Shown here piece by piece: positions 9,823 through 20,087 of a DNA stretch of 64,000 nucleotides. The notes under the pieces are model-generated. The model did no database searches and was not told the origin of the DNA. It worked only from the letters and a program-made list of their open reading frames with translations. This DNA is from Triticum aestivum (Eukaryota; Streptophyta; Magnoliopsida; Poales; Poaceae): NCBI RefSeq assembly GCF_018294505.1, contig NC_057798.1, positions 372,328,026 through 372,392,025 on the forward strand. The letters run 5' to 3'. Each line of letters opens with the position of its first letter. Within the stretch, counting starts at the first letter, position 1. The position numbers were made by a program, and so were the translations under genes.

Positions 9823-10481
9823 CTCATTGGTGAAGCACAGGGGTGTGCGGCACCCCTATACTTGGCTGTGTCGTGGCATGGGTTCGACGGCTGTAGTGTT
9901 AGGTGTTGATTCCAAGCTGGCCATCGATCAGTATAGTCGGTTTGGTGGCCGTGATCCTGCATAGGAACACGTTTCCTAGATCCATAGATGGACATGACCA
10001 TACCAGCTCTTTTGTCCAGGTGTTCACGTAGATCGTGTGCTGACTTGTGTGCGGCGTCATTGGCCGCTTTGTCTCGGCCACGAGGTGGTCGATCCGGCAG
10101 ATCGGCCATATTGCTTTTCAGCGGAATGGGCGCTATAGCCTCATCGTAGAATTCGGGAAGCAACTTGCGTTTTGGGCAGCTCCTTGTGTGGAGATCACCG
10201 CCATATATTTCGTCAGTGTCGAGCACTTTGTTCCATCTGTGGTTGAGTGTATCCTGCGTGGCTTTAAGCCGTTGCTTGTGCTTCTTCAAGCTCCTCACGG
10301 TGGCAATAAGCCTTCTGTGGAGGTGCTCTTGTTCCAAATGCTTTCCCGGGATGATGTGTGCATCGTCATCCAGACTGTTCTCCTCTCCGGAGATAGGTTT
10401 ATAAGTTTTGTCTTCGGCATCGCTGTGATCGAGCAGCGGCTCCGGACTGTGTTCGCCGTCCCCTTGCTCAGCCTGCTCCAT
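9783..10481 (-). pseudogene. Gag N-terminal linker/coiled-coil region, Fatima-like element
   Basis: A charged, predicted coiled-coil region (L-E-Q-E-H-L-H-R-R-L, V-R-S-L-K-K-H-K-Q-R-L-K-A-T-Q) precedes the P-D-R-P-P-R-G-R-D-K-A-A-N-D region. It sits between the unknown N-terminal block (10638-11480) and capsid (9556-9822), the order seen in Tat gag polyproteins. No enzyme motif is present. Confidence 0.65.
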
Positions 10482-10637
10482 CGCTGGTCCACGGGGTCGT
10501 CGTTACCTCTAGCATCATCCGTGGTGTTATTCTTTCTTATGCCGTTATCACTGTTTTTGCTATGAGGGATTTAGAGTGGCGCCGCTGACGTGGTGGTTTG
10601 GTTGCTTCTCAGGAGGATTATCCTACATTGCATCCTT

Positions 10638-11480
10638 TTAATCCTCGCCATTGTTTTCCTTGGGTGTGTCCACCATATATATGTCGTATGATGATGTGGC
10701 TGTCCAGCGCCCTGTGGGCAGTGGTTCCTGTTCTTCTCCAGCATCGTCGTTCATACCGTCGATGTCTTCGGAGTCGAAATCAAGCATGTCGGTTAAGTCG
10801 TCGACAGTGGCTATTAAGTGGGTGGTGGGTGGGTAACGAATTCCTTCGTCGTCCGCTTCCCACTCAAGCCGGACATAGTTCGGCCAAGAGTTTCCTGACA
10901 AGGAGAGATATTTTAACAAGTTTAGCACGTCTCCCAGGGGCGAGTGCTGGAAGATATCTGTGGAGCTGAACTCCATGATCGGTGCCCAGTTAGATCTGAT
11001 GGGCACGGATGCACGCGGGTCGGAGCCCATGGCCGGAGACAAGTCCGAGGGTCCGATGACACATACCTCCTTAAAAGTGAAATCTGTGTTCGTCTCTATT
11101 GCCGCTGAGTGTGCGGCCTGCGTGGTGGGGTCCATCCTCCCGTCCTCGGATGGGACGATCAGCACTGGATTTAAAGCCAGGGCAGCTGCACGTGTGATCT
11201 CCTGAACTCCGTTGGACGGCAGATCTAGGTCATGCTCGTCGCGACTGTATGGTGCACCCGTCACGGGCTCGAATCCATCGAAGATCAAGTCTTCGTGGAT
11301 GTCGGCAGTGTAATTCAGGCTTCCAAACCTGACCTGATGGCCAGGGGCGTAGCTATCGATCTGCTCCACATGGCCAAGCGAGTTGGCCCGTAGTGCGAAG
11401 CCGCCGAATACGAAGATCTGTCTGGGGAGCAAAACCTCGCCCTGGACCGCATCGTTGTGGATGATTAAAGGAGCCATCAA
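10638..11480 (-). pseudogene. N-terminal block of the Fatima-like gag polyprotein
   Basis: ATG at 11480 (minus) opens 280 codons starting M-M-A-P-L-I-I-H-N-D-A-V-Q-G-E-V, about 45 bp inside the right LTR and its primer-binding region. The block is acidic and has no domain I can assign by eye. A family-specific N-terminal extension is common in these elements. The frame ends at 10638, and the charged region that follows is in another frame, so a frameshift or stop separates them. Confidence 0.7.
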
Positions 11481-11507
11481 GCCTTATGGTGACGACAGAA
11501 TGGAACT

Positions 11508-11524
11508 CTCAATGAAAGCACCAA
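11508..11524 (-). other. Primer-binding region of the Fatima-like element
   Basis: Immediately inside the right LTR the minus strand reads TTGGTGCTTTCATTGAG, the usual position and style of a tRNA primer site. I did not determine which tRNA. Confidence 0.55.
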
Positions 11525-11995
11525 TGTCGGTGTCAAAACCGGCGGATCTCGGGTAGGGGGTCCCAAACTGTGCGTCTAAGGCTAATGGTAACAGGAGGCG
11601 GGGGACACAATGTTTACCCAGGTTCGGGCCCTCTCTATGGAGGTAATACCCTACTTCCTGCTTGATTGATCTTGATGATATGAGTATTACAAGAGTTGAT
11701 CTACCACGAGATCGTAGAGGCTAAACCCTAGAAGCTAGCCTATGATTATGATTGTTCTTGTCCTACGGACTAAACCCTCCGGTTTATATAGACACCGGAG
11801 GGGGCTAGGGTTACACAGAGTCGGTTACAGAGAAGGAAACCTACATATCCGAATTGCCAAGCTTGCCTTCCACGCAAAGGAGAGTCCCACCCGGACACGG
11901 GACGAAGTCTTCAATCTTGTATCTTCATAGTCCAACAGTCCGGCATAAACATATAGTCCGGCTGTCCGAGGACCCCCTAATCCAGGACTCCCTCA
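11525..11995 (-). repeat. 5' LTR of Fatima-like element
   Basis: It is 471 bp, starts TGTCGG, ends CCCTCA and is paired with 3014-3484. It is followed by the GCAGG duplication at 11996-12000. Confidence 0.92.
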
Positions 11996-12041
11996 GCAGG
12001 CACCCTCGATGGTGATGTGTCACATGGTGGAGATGACGTAG

Positions 12042-12764
12042 TCATCGCAATAACGGATGTGGTTGTCCTAGTACGCCTAGTAGTTGAAGAAACATCTGTA
12101 TCAACAGTTGGAATGTGCACCATGCGCTTGTTTTCTTGTGGGCAACAAATTGTTTTATTTCCTGTTCAACTTTGCAAGCAAGACGAAACAAATGGTCCAT
12201 AGGATAACACTCTTCATGAATTAGTATCTCCTGAATATCATGGTTTAATCCTCCCCAAAATCTATCCATAAAATCTTCTACACTTTCTCCTAAAAATGAG
12301 TGCAACAAGGTAGTTTGTAAATCATCATAATATTTTGTTACGGTGTCACTACCTTGTTTTAAATGTTCTAGTTTTTTAATCATGCCACGAGTATAATAAA
12401 CATCGACGAATCTATCTCTCATGACATTTTTTAAACCATCCCAAGTAGTAGGTATATAATCAGGGTTTAACCGACAATATTCACTCCACCAAACTAAAGC
12501 GAAGCTACTGAAAGTACTACCCGCAGCTTGAAATTTTCCATGCTCATCAAAAGTGTGGGAAGCAAATATAGCATTTATTTCATACTCCCATTCAATATAT
12601 AAATAAGGCCTAAAACGACCAATAAATGGTGGCATGGAAACATTAACCTCATGTGCATTCTGATGTTGTTGCTCCTCTTGTGACGGTTGTTGTATTTTCT
12701 TAGGTGATGGGAAATATCCCACGATCGGTGAAGCCCAAGAACTAACAACTCCAGAACCTGCCAT
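12042..12764 (-). pseudogene. Gag-like protein of element N
   Basis: ATG at 12764 (minus) opens 240 codons with a Retrotrans_gag-like core: M-P-P-F-I-G-R-F-R-P, W-E-Y-E-I-N-A-I-F-A-S-H, F-A-L-V-W-W-S-E-Y, W-D-G-L-K-N-V-M-R-D-R-F-V, L-K-Q-G-S-D-T-V-T-K-Y-Y and F-M-D-R-F-W-G-G-L-N. The A-C-K-V-E-Q-E-I-K tail is typical of plant gypsy gag. Near 12150 the frame shifts; the neighbouring frame runs without a stop to 12001 and matches the frame left of the nested element at 3013. The capsid would assemble particles, but no pol follows. Confidence 0.75.
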
Positions 12765-14171
12765 AGTTAGTAGAAAACAAGAAACAAAATCCGAGAATAA
12801 TGTTCCTATGAACTACTAGGATGTGGTGGTAAAACGCTCACAGTATAGCAAATATCAATATCTTACAAGTTCTTACCATGCAGCAGGTGGTGACAGGCAA
12901 CCATCGGTGTCAAATAACTCTGAAGATTGAGTTAAGCGATTGCCAGGGGAACATACGTATACACAGTGTAGAAATATGTGGAGTTTGGAAGGCTTAAATA
13001 TTTGGTAGCAAAAGATTAGCAAAAATCAATTCAGAGATGCAATGTTGAATAAACGCTCAACGACGGTACTGTGCTGGTCCTAGGCTAGACTGGACTAGAG
13101 ACGCGAGCCTAAAACACTAATGAGGTCACGGCGTAGCACAACTAGCATCAATAAAGGATACGAAGTAGCTCTGGACAGCAAGATATAAGTGAAGATAACA
13201 ACGACAGTAAAGATAATGATGAAAAACAAATGCCAAGCAGCATATACAACAACTCTCTCTCCAACTTTTCTCTTGAAAAGTTTGAGCCAATTTTCTGATA
13301 AATTTTCAAAGAATGCTACTAACTCAAGCTTTCCAGTGCAAAAAGAATCACTCAATTCCGAATTGATATGAGGAGTTAAAGAATTCTAAAACTGGTCTGA
13401 AAAATTGGAACAAGCTATGTTCACGAACTTCGGAGGGTAAAAAGACCTATTTAGAAGCCGATTTTGAATTGTCAAATATTGAACTTAATTATGCAACTAT
13501 TTAGACGCGGCTCGTCGCTAGCTTTAATTTGAGTACTCATGGAGCTAAAACGGACTTCGTGTGAGGAAGATACACCTGTTTTACTAAACAGTGCGCAAAA
13601 CAGATTCCAATCCGAATTCAGATACGAGATTGATTCTAGATATATCCGAATTTTTTTTCTTCTCTTTTTTTTCTCACACTTTTTTTTCTTTTTCTTTCTC
13701 TCTTTTTTTCTTTTTTTCTTTCCTTTTTTTCTCTTTTTTTCTCTATCTTTTTTTCTCCCTCTTTCCAAGAAAAACTAGATAAGATGTAGATTGGATCAGG
13801 CGAAGATGTGAATGACCTCAACTATGATTATGACAATGAACAGTGCATAGCACGTGGTGGAAATTAATGGATGGGATGGTGGAAAGAGGAAGGGATAATG
13901 ATGTAGCGGCGGCGTGACTAATGTGAACAGAATTTGAAACTCTAAAGGAACTAGACACTAAGACCAGCAACTCGACACGGCGATGCAACCGCAAATTCAA
14001 CAAAGCAAATATAGAAAAGATTATGCAAAGGCTCATATTGGTTCGGATAGGATGAACTAACCCTAATTTTTTTTGGCTTTTTCGTGGACTATAGGTATGA
14101 AGAAACAGACTCGATCTAAACTACGAAAAACTGTAAAATCTCACCGAGCAACCTGAAAATTTGATACCACT
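12765..14171 (-). other. Leader of element N, including an extreme pyrimidine tract
   Basis: About 1.4 kb between the gag start and the 5' LTR with no convincing coding frame. Bases 13650-13766 are almost pure T with scattered C on the plus strand (A/G on the transcribed strand). At the LTR edge (about 14155-14171) the minus strand reads AGTGGTATCAAATTTTCAGG, a TGGTATCA primer site of the initiator-Met type. Confidence 0.65.
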
Positions 14172-15132
14172 TGATAGAGGCAAAGGTGTCCCGATGTTTT
14201 GATGAGATGGTGGCTATCATTTTCTGTGGGAGTCGACCTTGACAATCCGACTACGAATGTGCGAGACGTCGCGCCTTAGCAATCGCTAAACCAACTTCCG
14301 AGGGTTATTGACCACGCCGGGGCACGATCAACCTGACCACGAGGGTCTGTTTCCTGTGAGCAAACGAAGAACAAGCAAGAAACTGAGATTGCAATATGTA
14401 TATTGCGAATATAAGAGGAAAGCTTTAATAATGAAGGTGGGGTTCTGTGATGTCTTGGTCTGGTCGTTGAACACAAACAAAGTACACGAAGTTGCGGCTA
14501 TGGCGAACTTTTAATCTAAACAAAACCCAAGGAAAACGCTACTAGATGGATCTACTTATATAGGAGCAAGGGGTGGAGGCCAAGGAGGTGGGATGATGTC
14601 TCAAGGCAGCCTAAAACTAACCCTAGGTCGTACAAGGTCCATGGGCCCAAGTGGAGGTGATGCAACACCTTTGGACTTGTAGTTTGACTCGGTTTCTGCT
14701 TCAGTGTCAAATTTTTTTGTCAATAACTCAGCTCTCCGGATGTATTTTAAGGTTATTCCAATTGGGTTGGAAAGAATCACACAATTTGGAGTCTGTATGA
14801 AAGAGTTCTTGGCGTTTTGAGTCAGGTATGTCTGTGCAGTCCGAATCTGAATCCAGAACGTGAGACACCTGGACTCTATCTTCTCTTCGCCCAAAACTAA
14901 CGTGAGAGGACTTTTTGAACAGCACTTAAACATCTATTTTCCCCTTATCTTCATATGTGGATTGTACAAATGTACCATACACCTGCAATTGGAAATGATA
15001 CAAAAGTTTGTGAAGTATATTTGTCCTGGATGACATAAATAAATTATTGCATAGTTTGAATTAGGAATCACCTCACAAATATACATGTATGCAATATTTT
15101 TTGTCATATCCAAGGTAGTCATGTTCTCATCA
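14172..15132 (-). repeat. 5' LTR of element N
   Basis: It runs from TGATAGAGGC to TCATCA on the plus strand, is paired with 1368-2345 and is followed by the CAACC duplication at 15133-15137. A TATATAAG box lies on the minus strand near 14550. Confidence 0.87.
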
Positions 15133-15137
15133 CAACC

Positions 15138-15310
15138 ACTCAGGATGAAAAACTTCAACAATAATCTCGGCCGCCAAGAGCCGGGCCACCTCTTCTCCAA
15201 TGGCCTTGCACCTCTCTTCATTGAAACGACGAAGGGATTGCTTGACCGGTTTAAACTTTTGATCAATATTGAGAGTGTGCTCAACGAGTTCCCTTGTAAC
15301 ACCTGGCATG
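15138..15310 (-). pseudogene. RT N-terminus of gypsy A
   Basis: On the minus strand the frame reads E-H-T-L-N-I-D, K-F-K-P-V-K-Q, L-R-R-F-N-E-E-R and I-G-E-E-V-A-R-L-L-A-A, ending at F-H-P-E-W. This is the start of the Tat RT domain, aligned with element B at about 54600-54430. The other RT half is at 952-1365, beyond element N. Confidence 0.75.
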
Positions 15311-15534
15311 TCTGAATGCTTCCATACAAAGATGTCCCAGTTCTCAAGGATGAAATTGGTGAGCGCGCTTTCCTATTTCGGATCCATGTTGGCACTGATA
15401 ATGAATTGCTGGGATAAGTCGCCAGGGACAAAATCAACCTTCTTGGTATCATCCACCGATTTAAATTTCAACAAAGGGTCATGCTCTGTGGTTGACTTCT
15501 GCAATGGAGTCATATCAGCAAGGTCAACGTTATC

Positions 15535-16002
15535 TTAGCAAAACTTAAGCTCTTCCATGGCACAAGAAGACTTAGCATAGGCAGCATCACCTTCCTCACA
15601 TTTCAAGGCTATTTTCATGTAACCATGCACTGTGATGGTTCCTTTACGACCCGACATCTTAAGCTGCAGATACACATAACAAGGCCGCACCATAAACTTT
15701 GCATAAGCCGGCCGCCCAAACAGAGCATGATAGGGGCTTTTGATTTTAACCACTTCAAAATTCAATGTCTCAGCCCTGTAATCATGTTCGTTGCCAAAAG
15801 CCACTTCCAAGGCTATCTTACCCATCGGATAAGCCGACTTACCAGGAACCACCCCATGAAAGACTGTAGAAGACGTCTTGAGATCCTTGTCAGTTAAATT
15901 CATCCGGCAAAAAGTATCATAATAAAGGATATTAATGTTGCTGCCTCCGTCCATAAGCACCTTAGTGAACTTGTAACCTTCAACCTGAGCAGCAACCACC
16001 AA
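15535..16002 (-). pseudogene. Aspartic protease domain of gypsy A
   Basis: The frame contains K-F-T-K-V-L-M-D-G-G-S-N-I-N-I-L-Y, the retropepsin active-site loop in its Tat form, followed by H-G-V-V-P-G-K-S-A-Y-P-M-G-K-I-A-L-E-V-A-F and S-P-Y-H-A-L-F-G-R-P-A-Y-A-K-F-M, then L-Q-L-K-M-S-G-R-K-G-T-I-T-V-H-G. The domain is complete by eye and closely matches element B. It is cut from gag by a stop between 16002 and 16075 and from RT by further breaks. Confidence 0.85.
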
Positions 16003-16074
16003 AGCTAGCTGACCCAGGTTGTCAATCCGGGGCGGGTGATCCTCACGACTCCATACAATGGGCTTCTCTGACCA

Positions 16075-16563
16075 TCATAAGTATCGGGGAATCGCCGGCT
16101 CAACCGCACTCACCGCTCGTTTATGAACTTTTTGATCTCGCTTGCATAGGCTTGTGGTGAAAACATGATATTGGCCACTATTCAGCTGCTTTGGATTACT
16201 CTGATACCCGGACTGCTGCTGCTGATTGCCTTGACTGGGCTGCTGATTAAAACCGCCTTGATTACCCTGGCCTTGAAATCCAGAGTTTGAGCCGCCACCT
16301 CCAAAGCCGGGCCCGTGAGAGCCAGAGCCTGACCCACCGTGTGGGCCGTTACCGTTATTGTGGTCCTGATTAAAGTTGGAATTATTATACTCCCTCGTGA
16401 TATGATAATCTTTCCACATGTGAGTTGATGGCTTATCAGGACGGCTATGTTTTGGGCAAGGTTGGTTCAAAATCGCCTCCAAATTGAATTTTGGCCCTCC
16501 AAACTGGGGTTGGAATTTTCCCTTACGACAACAATCGCCGCTCTGTGCATTAGTGTTGGCCAC
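16075..16563 (-). pseudogene. Gag C-terminus of gypsy A (Gly/Asn/Gln-rich)
   Basis: After an L-N-Q-P-C-P-K-H-S block (a CxxH remnant in place of a full zinc knuckle) and H-M-W-K-D-Y-H comes a low-complexity Gly/Ser/Asn/Gln stretch of about 75 residues, then Q-Y-H-V-F-T-T-S-L-C-K-R-D-Q-K. The same architecture is present in element B. The low-complexity part is probably disordered and RNA-binding, which is inference. Confidence 0.75.
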
Positions 16564-16815
16564 AAAGTCTGACCCGCCATCAGTGTGCTTGCGCTTACCA
16601 TTGTTACCTCAACTCTGACCTATCTATTCTGCTCCTGCCCCTTGCCATTTTCTTCCCCTTACCGGACTTTTCCTCATCTGAATCAGGATCCTTAGTGTTG
16701 TCTGAGTTGGCGTATTTGATAAGAGCCACCATGAGCTCGCCCATGTCATTGCAATGACGTTTAAGTCACCCTAGCTTCTGTTTGAGGGGAATACACCGAC
16801 AATTTTTCTCCAAAA

Positions 16816-17316
16816 TTAAAACAACAGAACCAGCGTTGATGCTATCCGATGAGTGGATAATAGTTGAGAATCGGCGAACCCAATGGGTAGTTGACTCATC
16901 TTTATGCTGGATGCAAAGTCTAGGTCGATAATCGACAGAGGCTGCTTACATGTATCTTTGAAATTCTGAATGAAATGTGTCTTCAATTCAGTCCATGAGC
17001 TGATGGAATTAGGAGGCAATCCTTTTAGCCAGGTGTGAGCCGGCCCATCCAACATCATGGTGAAATATTTGGCACACACAACATCGTTAACATCCAACAT
17101 CTCCATTGCCAGCTCGTAGCTCTCAATCCAAGCATCCGGAGGCTGATCCATAGTGTAATTGGGTACCTTTCGAGGGCCTTTGAAATCCTTTAGCAAACAC
17201 TCATTGTGTAGAGCCGGTGCTAAGCACGACACACCCACTGTCCTGGAAGTCATCCCGGCTTCTACAGATGCTGACAGGTTACGTTGGAGTTGCTGATGAA
17301 CCGCTAACTGAGCCAC
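16816..17316 (-). pseudogene. Gag capsid domain of gypsy A
   Basis: Motifs include F-K-G-P-R-K-V-P-N-Y, W-I-E-S-Y-E-L-A-M-E-M-L, K-Y-F-T-M-M-L-D-G-P-A-H-T-W-L-K-G-L-P-P-N-S-I-S-S-W and F-I-Q-N-F-K-D-T-C, the Retrotrans_gag core. After the I-I-D-L-D block the frame leaves the gag sequence, a frameshift near 16900. Confidence 0.8.
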
Positions 17317-17835
17317 CAGCTCTGCCTCTTGACATGCCCTGTCCTGATCTAATAAGGCCTGGACATTATTATCACCATGTGGCGGGTCATGCCCACGTGG
17401 CTGGTTTCGATGTCGCTCGCTGCTGGAAACCGCTGGCGACTCAATATGCCTGCTATAACTTCGACTTTGACGAGGACTCGAATGAATCTGATCACGACTG
17501 TATGAGTAAGCCGCCTGCTGAGCTACCGTTGTCTAAAGAAGCTCCACAGCCTTCCGTGCCTCAACCGCAGCATGATACTCGCCTTCAACGGGAAGAGCCG
17601 CCAATCGCAAAGCCACAACTATCATATTATCCAGGGGGTTAGAAAAATGACCTGGCGGTGTTTACACCTGTTGAGGCGGGTTTAAATGCAAACGAGGTGG
17701 GTCTGTTACACGCGGTTGAGCCATCACCCTGGCCACGGGCGCCTCGGCGACCCGGGTCACGCTGGGCAGGTTACTCGTTCATGCTCCAGGCGTATTGAAA
17801 AGCTTCCTTGCTTCGTACTCTAGGGGCAGACGGGT
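17317..17835 (-). other. Degraded gag linker of gypsy A
   Basis: This corresponds to element B at about 56680-57170 (a Ser/Arg-rich linker between coiled coil and capsid). No minus-strand frame stays open across it. Plus-strand frames here are incidental. Confidence 0.55.
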
Positions 17836-18711
17836 TTAAAGCCTTCTTTGCATGACGATGTTTGAAGCATTTTGATCCAGATTAAGACGGAAAGATTCTT
17901 CTTGGATTCGTTGTGACTCAGTTTCCAACACATCTCGCTCTGTTGCAATCCTAGTATTCTCAGCATTGAGTGCCTCCTTAACCTGAGCTACCTCATCTCC
18001 TAATTTCGCAACCTCCACCTTATGTTGTGCTTGATTCGCCGTGGTTACCTCCACAACTAAGAGAGTCGCCAGGGCACCCAGGAGCCCAGACAAAACTTTA
18101 GCCGGCGGGTGTACAGGGTCGCTCTCCCCGGCCCTCGCAGCAGCCATTGATCCGAAGGTCATAGCCGATGCGGTCGATGAATTTATCACCTGTTGCATAC
18201 CAACCATAAAAACAGTAGCCCAGCTCAGCGGCTCATAGGAGTCCGTAATACTATTGCCATCGGAACAGCCCCCAAGCCTGTCGTCTTGCAATTGATAGAT
18301 TGATTGAGTTTCGCCAGTTGAGGACTCATCACCTGAGTAGATGGCTGTCTCTCCACCTGACATAGGACTTTCTTCGAGATCCGCCCCATGAACAAAACCA
18401 ACAAAGGCAGGCTTCCTAGCGGGTTGGATACTAGCGGGTCATGCGCGCTGAGCCGTGTCGATCATGTCAGTGCATATGTCCAGCTCAGGCCCTGACTCCC
18501 CAATCTTGTCGATGAAGACATGGATCCCGCCGAAGGGGACCCGGTACCCGTACTCAATTGAGTCGGCCTCGACACCCCAGCCAGCGCTGTCGATGTAGAG
18601 CTTGCCACGACGAATCTTGGTCATACGACCCATGACGTATCCCTTGATCCCTGCGAAGTTGCCCTTCAATAACTCGAAACCATCGTGCTCAGGCCCCACG
18701 GTGGGTGCCAA
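17836..18711 (-). pseudogene. Gag N-terminal region of gypsy A
   Basis: The ATG at 18711 lies at the LTR edge and opens M-A-P-T-V-G-P-E-H-D-G-F-E, then G-Y-R-V-P-F-G-G-I-H-V-F-I. A stop at 18439 and a second frame from 18363 to 17836 follow. The second frame ends in a coiled coil (V-E-V-A-K-L-G-D-E-V-A-Q-V-K-E-A-L-N-A-E). Element B starts the same way (57998). I assign no biochemical function to this family-specific extension. Confidence 0.75.
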
Positions 18712-18712
18712 C

Positions 18713-19252
18713 TTTCATGGATTTAACACGGCAGATGCCCTAGCGGAAGGACTTAGGTGTGGAGCCATCACAGCTAGGTTATCTTGAAGGGGTTGAATGG
18801 GACAAAGTACACAAGGAGTTTACCCAGGTTCGGCCCCTCTCTATGAGGTAAAAGCCTACTCTTGCTTCTAGTTGTATTGCTTGAGTTTCGATTACCAGGG
18901 AGTGAACACGCTTGACCTAATTCACGATTGATTGTTTCTTGAGTTAACCCTCCACCGGGTCACCCCTTTATATACATGTTGATATCCCCGGCGGCTTACA
19001 GAGTCCCGGTCGGCTCGCACAAACGTGACCGGCTCGGTTTCTAACCAAACATGCCTTATAGAACAAGTTTTACACATGGCGGCTCACACCCTTGGACGTC
19101 GAGTCTCCTCCGGGTCTTGGGCCTTCAATAAGCTTGCTCTACGAATCGCCATCTGTATTCTTGGACCTCATTGGGCCTTCTTGTCTTAAATCGCCAATGG
19201 TGTGACCCGTAGCCTCATGGGCGGTTCATACCTGGGAGTTATATCCTCAAGA
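18713..19252 (-). repeat. 5' LTR of gypsy A
   Basis: The roughly 540-bp length equals the reassembled left LTR of element B. Shared blocks include 'aacacg', 'ggagccatc', 'ttcggcccct', a TTTATATACA segment (TATA box on the minus strand) and the terminal 'gttatatcc'. Terminal bases are mutated: TT for TG, and GA for CA. The adjacent primer region reads TTGGCACCCACCGTGGGG on the minus strand. Confidence 0.78.
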
Positions 19253-19585
19253 AAGGGTGTTTTGCTTCCCACGGTTGGCGCCCATGGTGGATGAACGGGG
19301 CTATAGCTAGAGAGGTTGTGTCATGTCTGAGGGAAGTTACACACCTTCCCCTATTTAAAATATTTTCCTACATCGATTTCAAACAAGGAGAGTTTTTTTT
19401 GCCGCCCATGTGTATGAATGGGAAAATGGAGGGAGAGAGAGGTCTTCCGGACGAGTTTGAATCAAATGTGTGTTTGGCGCCCATCGTGTCTAAATGGGGA
19501 GACAGGCGGTCGTGTCATGTCTGATTGTAGTTACTAACCTACCCCTATCAACAACAGCGGAAATCGGGCTGATTAGGATGTGAAG
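19253..19585. other. Spacer between gypsy A and B with two diverged direct repeats
   Basis: These 333 bp match neither LTR family. Two segments, starting near 19274 and 19472, share 'ttggcgcccat', an A/G-rich block, 'gtgtcatgtctga' and 'cccctat' in the same order with a spacing of about 198 bp. No convincing gene is present. Confidence 0.55.
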
Positions 19586-20087
19586 TGTCAAGGGTAGACA
19601 ATAATTAACACGTCAGATGTCCAAGTGAGGGGACTTAGTCATGGAGCCATCGCAACGAGATTAGCAAAAAGGGGTTAAACCGGATGAATGAGACGGGGAG
19701 TTTATATTGGTTCGGCCCCTTGCGGTGAAGGTAAAAGCCTACGATCCAGTTGTGGTGGAATTGATGGGTTCTCGATGAGCAGGGAGTGAATCCGCTTTAC
19801 CTATCTCTTGAGTTGTTGTTTCTTGTCCGTGAACCGCCGCTGGGTCGTCCCTTTATATACACAGGTTGACGCCCGACGGTTTAAAGAACACCGAGGCCGG
19901 CTCATACACTTGTCCAGCTCGGTTTCTACCTTTCCTATCTTACAACACAAGTTTACACATCTCATGACGGTTTACGTTTATGGGCTCTAAACCGCCTTTG
20001 GGCTCTAGGCCTCTAAGCTTCAATGGAAGAGCGCCATACTCCTTGTCTTCATGGGCTTCAATACGGATGAGCATAAACCGGCCCCTC
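19586..20087 (-). repeat. 3' LTR of gypsy B, outer segment
   Basis: It aligns along its length with 58000-58445. It starts TGTCAAGGG and is interrupted at 20087 by the element at 20088-27631. The rest of this LTR is 27637-27674, giving 540 bp in total. Confidence 0.8.
20083..20087. repeat. Target-site duplication CCCTC, left copy
   Basis: CCCTC precedes TGATACATC at 20088 and recurs at 27632-27636 after the right LTR. Confidence 0.92.

Larger units (their letters stand above)
3014..11995 (-). mobile_element. Fatima-like Tat gypsy, pol-deleted (gag-protease plus antisense ORF)
   Basis: Identical-length 471-bp LTRs (3014-3484 and 11525-11995) start TGTCGGTGTCAAAACCGG and end CCCTCA, and are flanked by perfect GCAGG duplications. 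By eye the LTRs differ at about 14 positions (around 3%). The TATA-like sequence in the LTRs and the gag-protease frames are on the minus strand. A spliced accessory ORF is on the plus strand next to the left LTR. RT, RNase H and integrase are absent between protease (about 8184) and the end of the accessory ORF (about 6970). The LTR ends resemble RLG_Fatima as I remember it; structure is certain, name is not. Confidence 0.9.
1368..15132 (-). mobile_element. Non-autonomous LTR retrotransposon N (host of the Fatima-like insertion)
   Basis: Two similar terminal repeats (1368-2345, 978 bp; 14172-15132, 961 bp) flank the element, with a CAACC duplication on each side. On the minus strand the order is 5' LTR (right), a primer-binding site starting TGGTATCA, a leader with a long purine tract, one long ORF (gag plus a domain I cannot assign), a polypurine tract and the 3' LTR (left). 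Without the nested 9-kb element it is about 4.8 kb. I see no protease, RT, RNase H or integrase, so it would depend on another element's enzymes. The first base of the left LTR is C where the right LTR has T. I cannot name the family. Confidence 0.85.
339..19252 (-). mobile_element. Tat-lineage Ty3/gypsy retrotransposon A, truncated, split by element N
   Basis: Reading the minus strand from 19252: a 5' LTR of about 540 bp (18713-19252), a primer-binding region, gag (18711 to about 16075), protease (about 16002-15535), the start of RT (about 15310-15138), then after a 13.8-kb insertion the rest of RT (1365-952) and early RNase H (776 to about 340). Integrase, accessory ORF and the other LTR are missing because the copy is cut off at about 339 by a copia fragment. 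LTR length and proteins match element B at 19586-58445, so both belong to one family. I think it is a Laura/Latidu-type Triticeae family, but the name is uncertain. Confidence 0.82.

Noticed and set aside
13095..13371. 86-codon hydrophobic minus-strand frame in the leader of element N
   Set aside because: No relation to gag, no conserved motif, and the gag start lies further downstream; probably chance.
19291..19524. 77-codon frame in the spacer as a host gene
   Set aside because: Short, spans two direct repeats, no recognisable motif.
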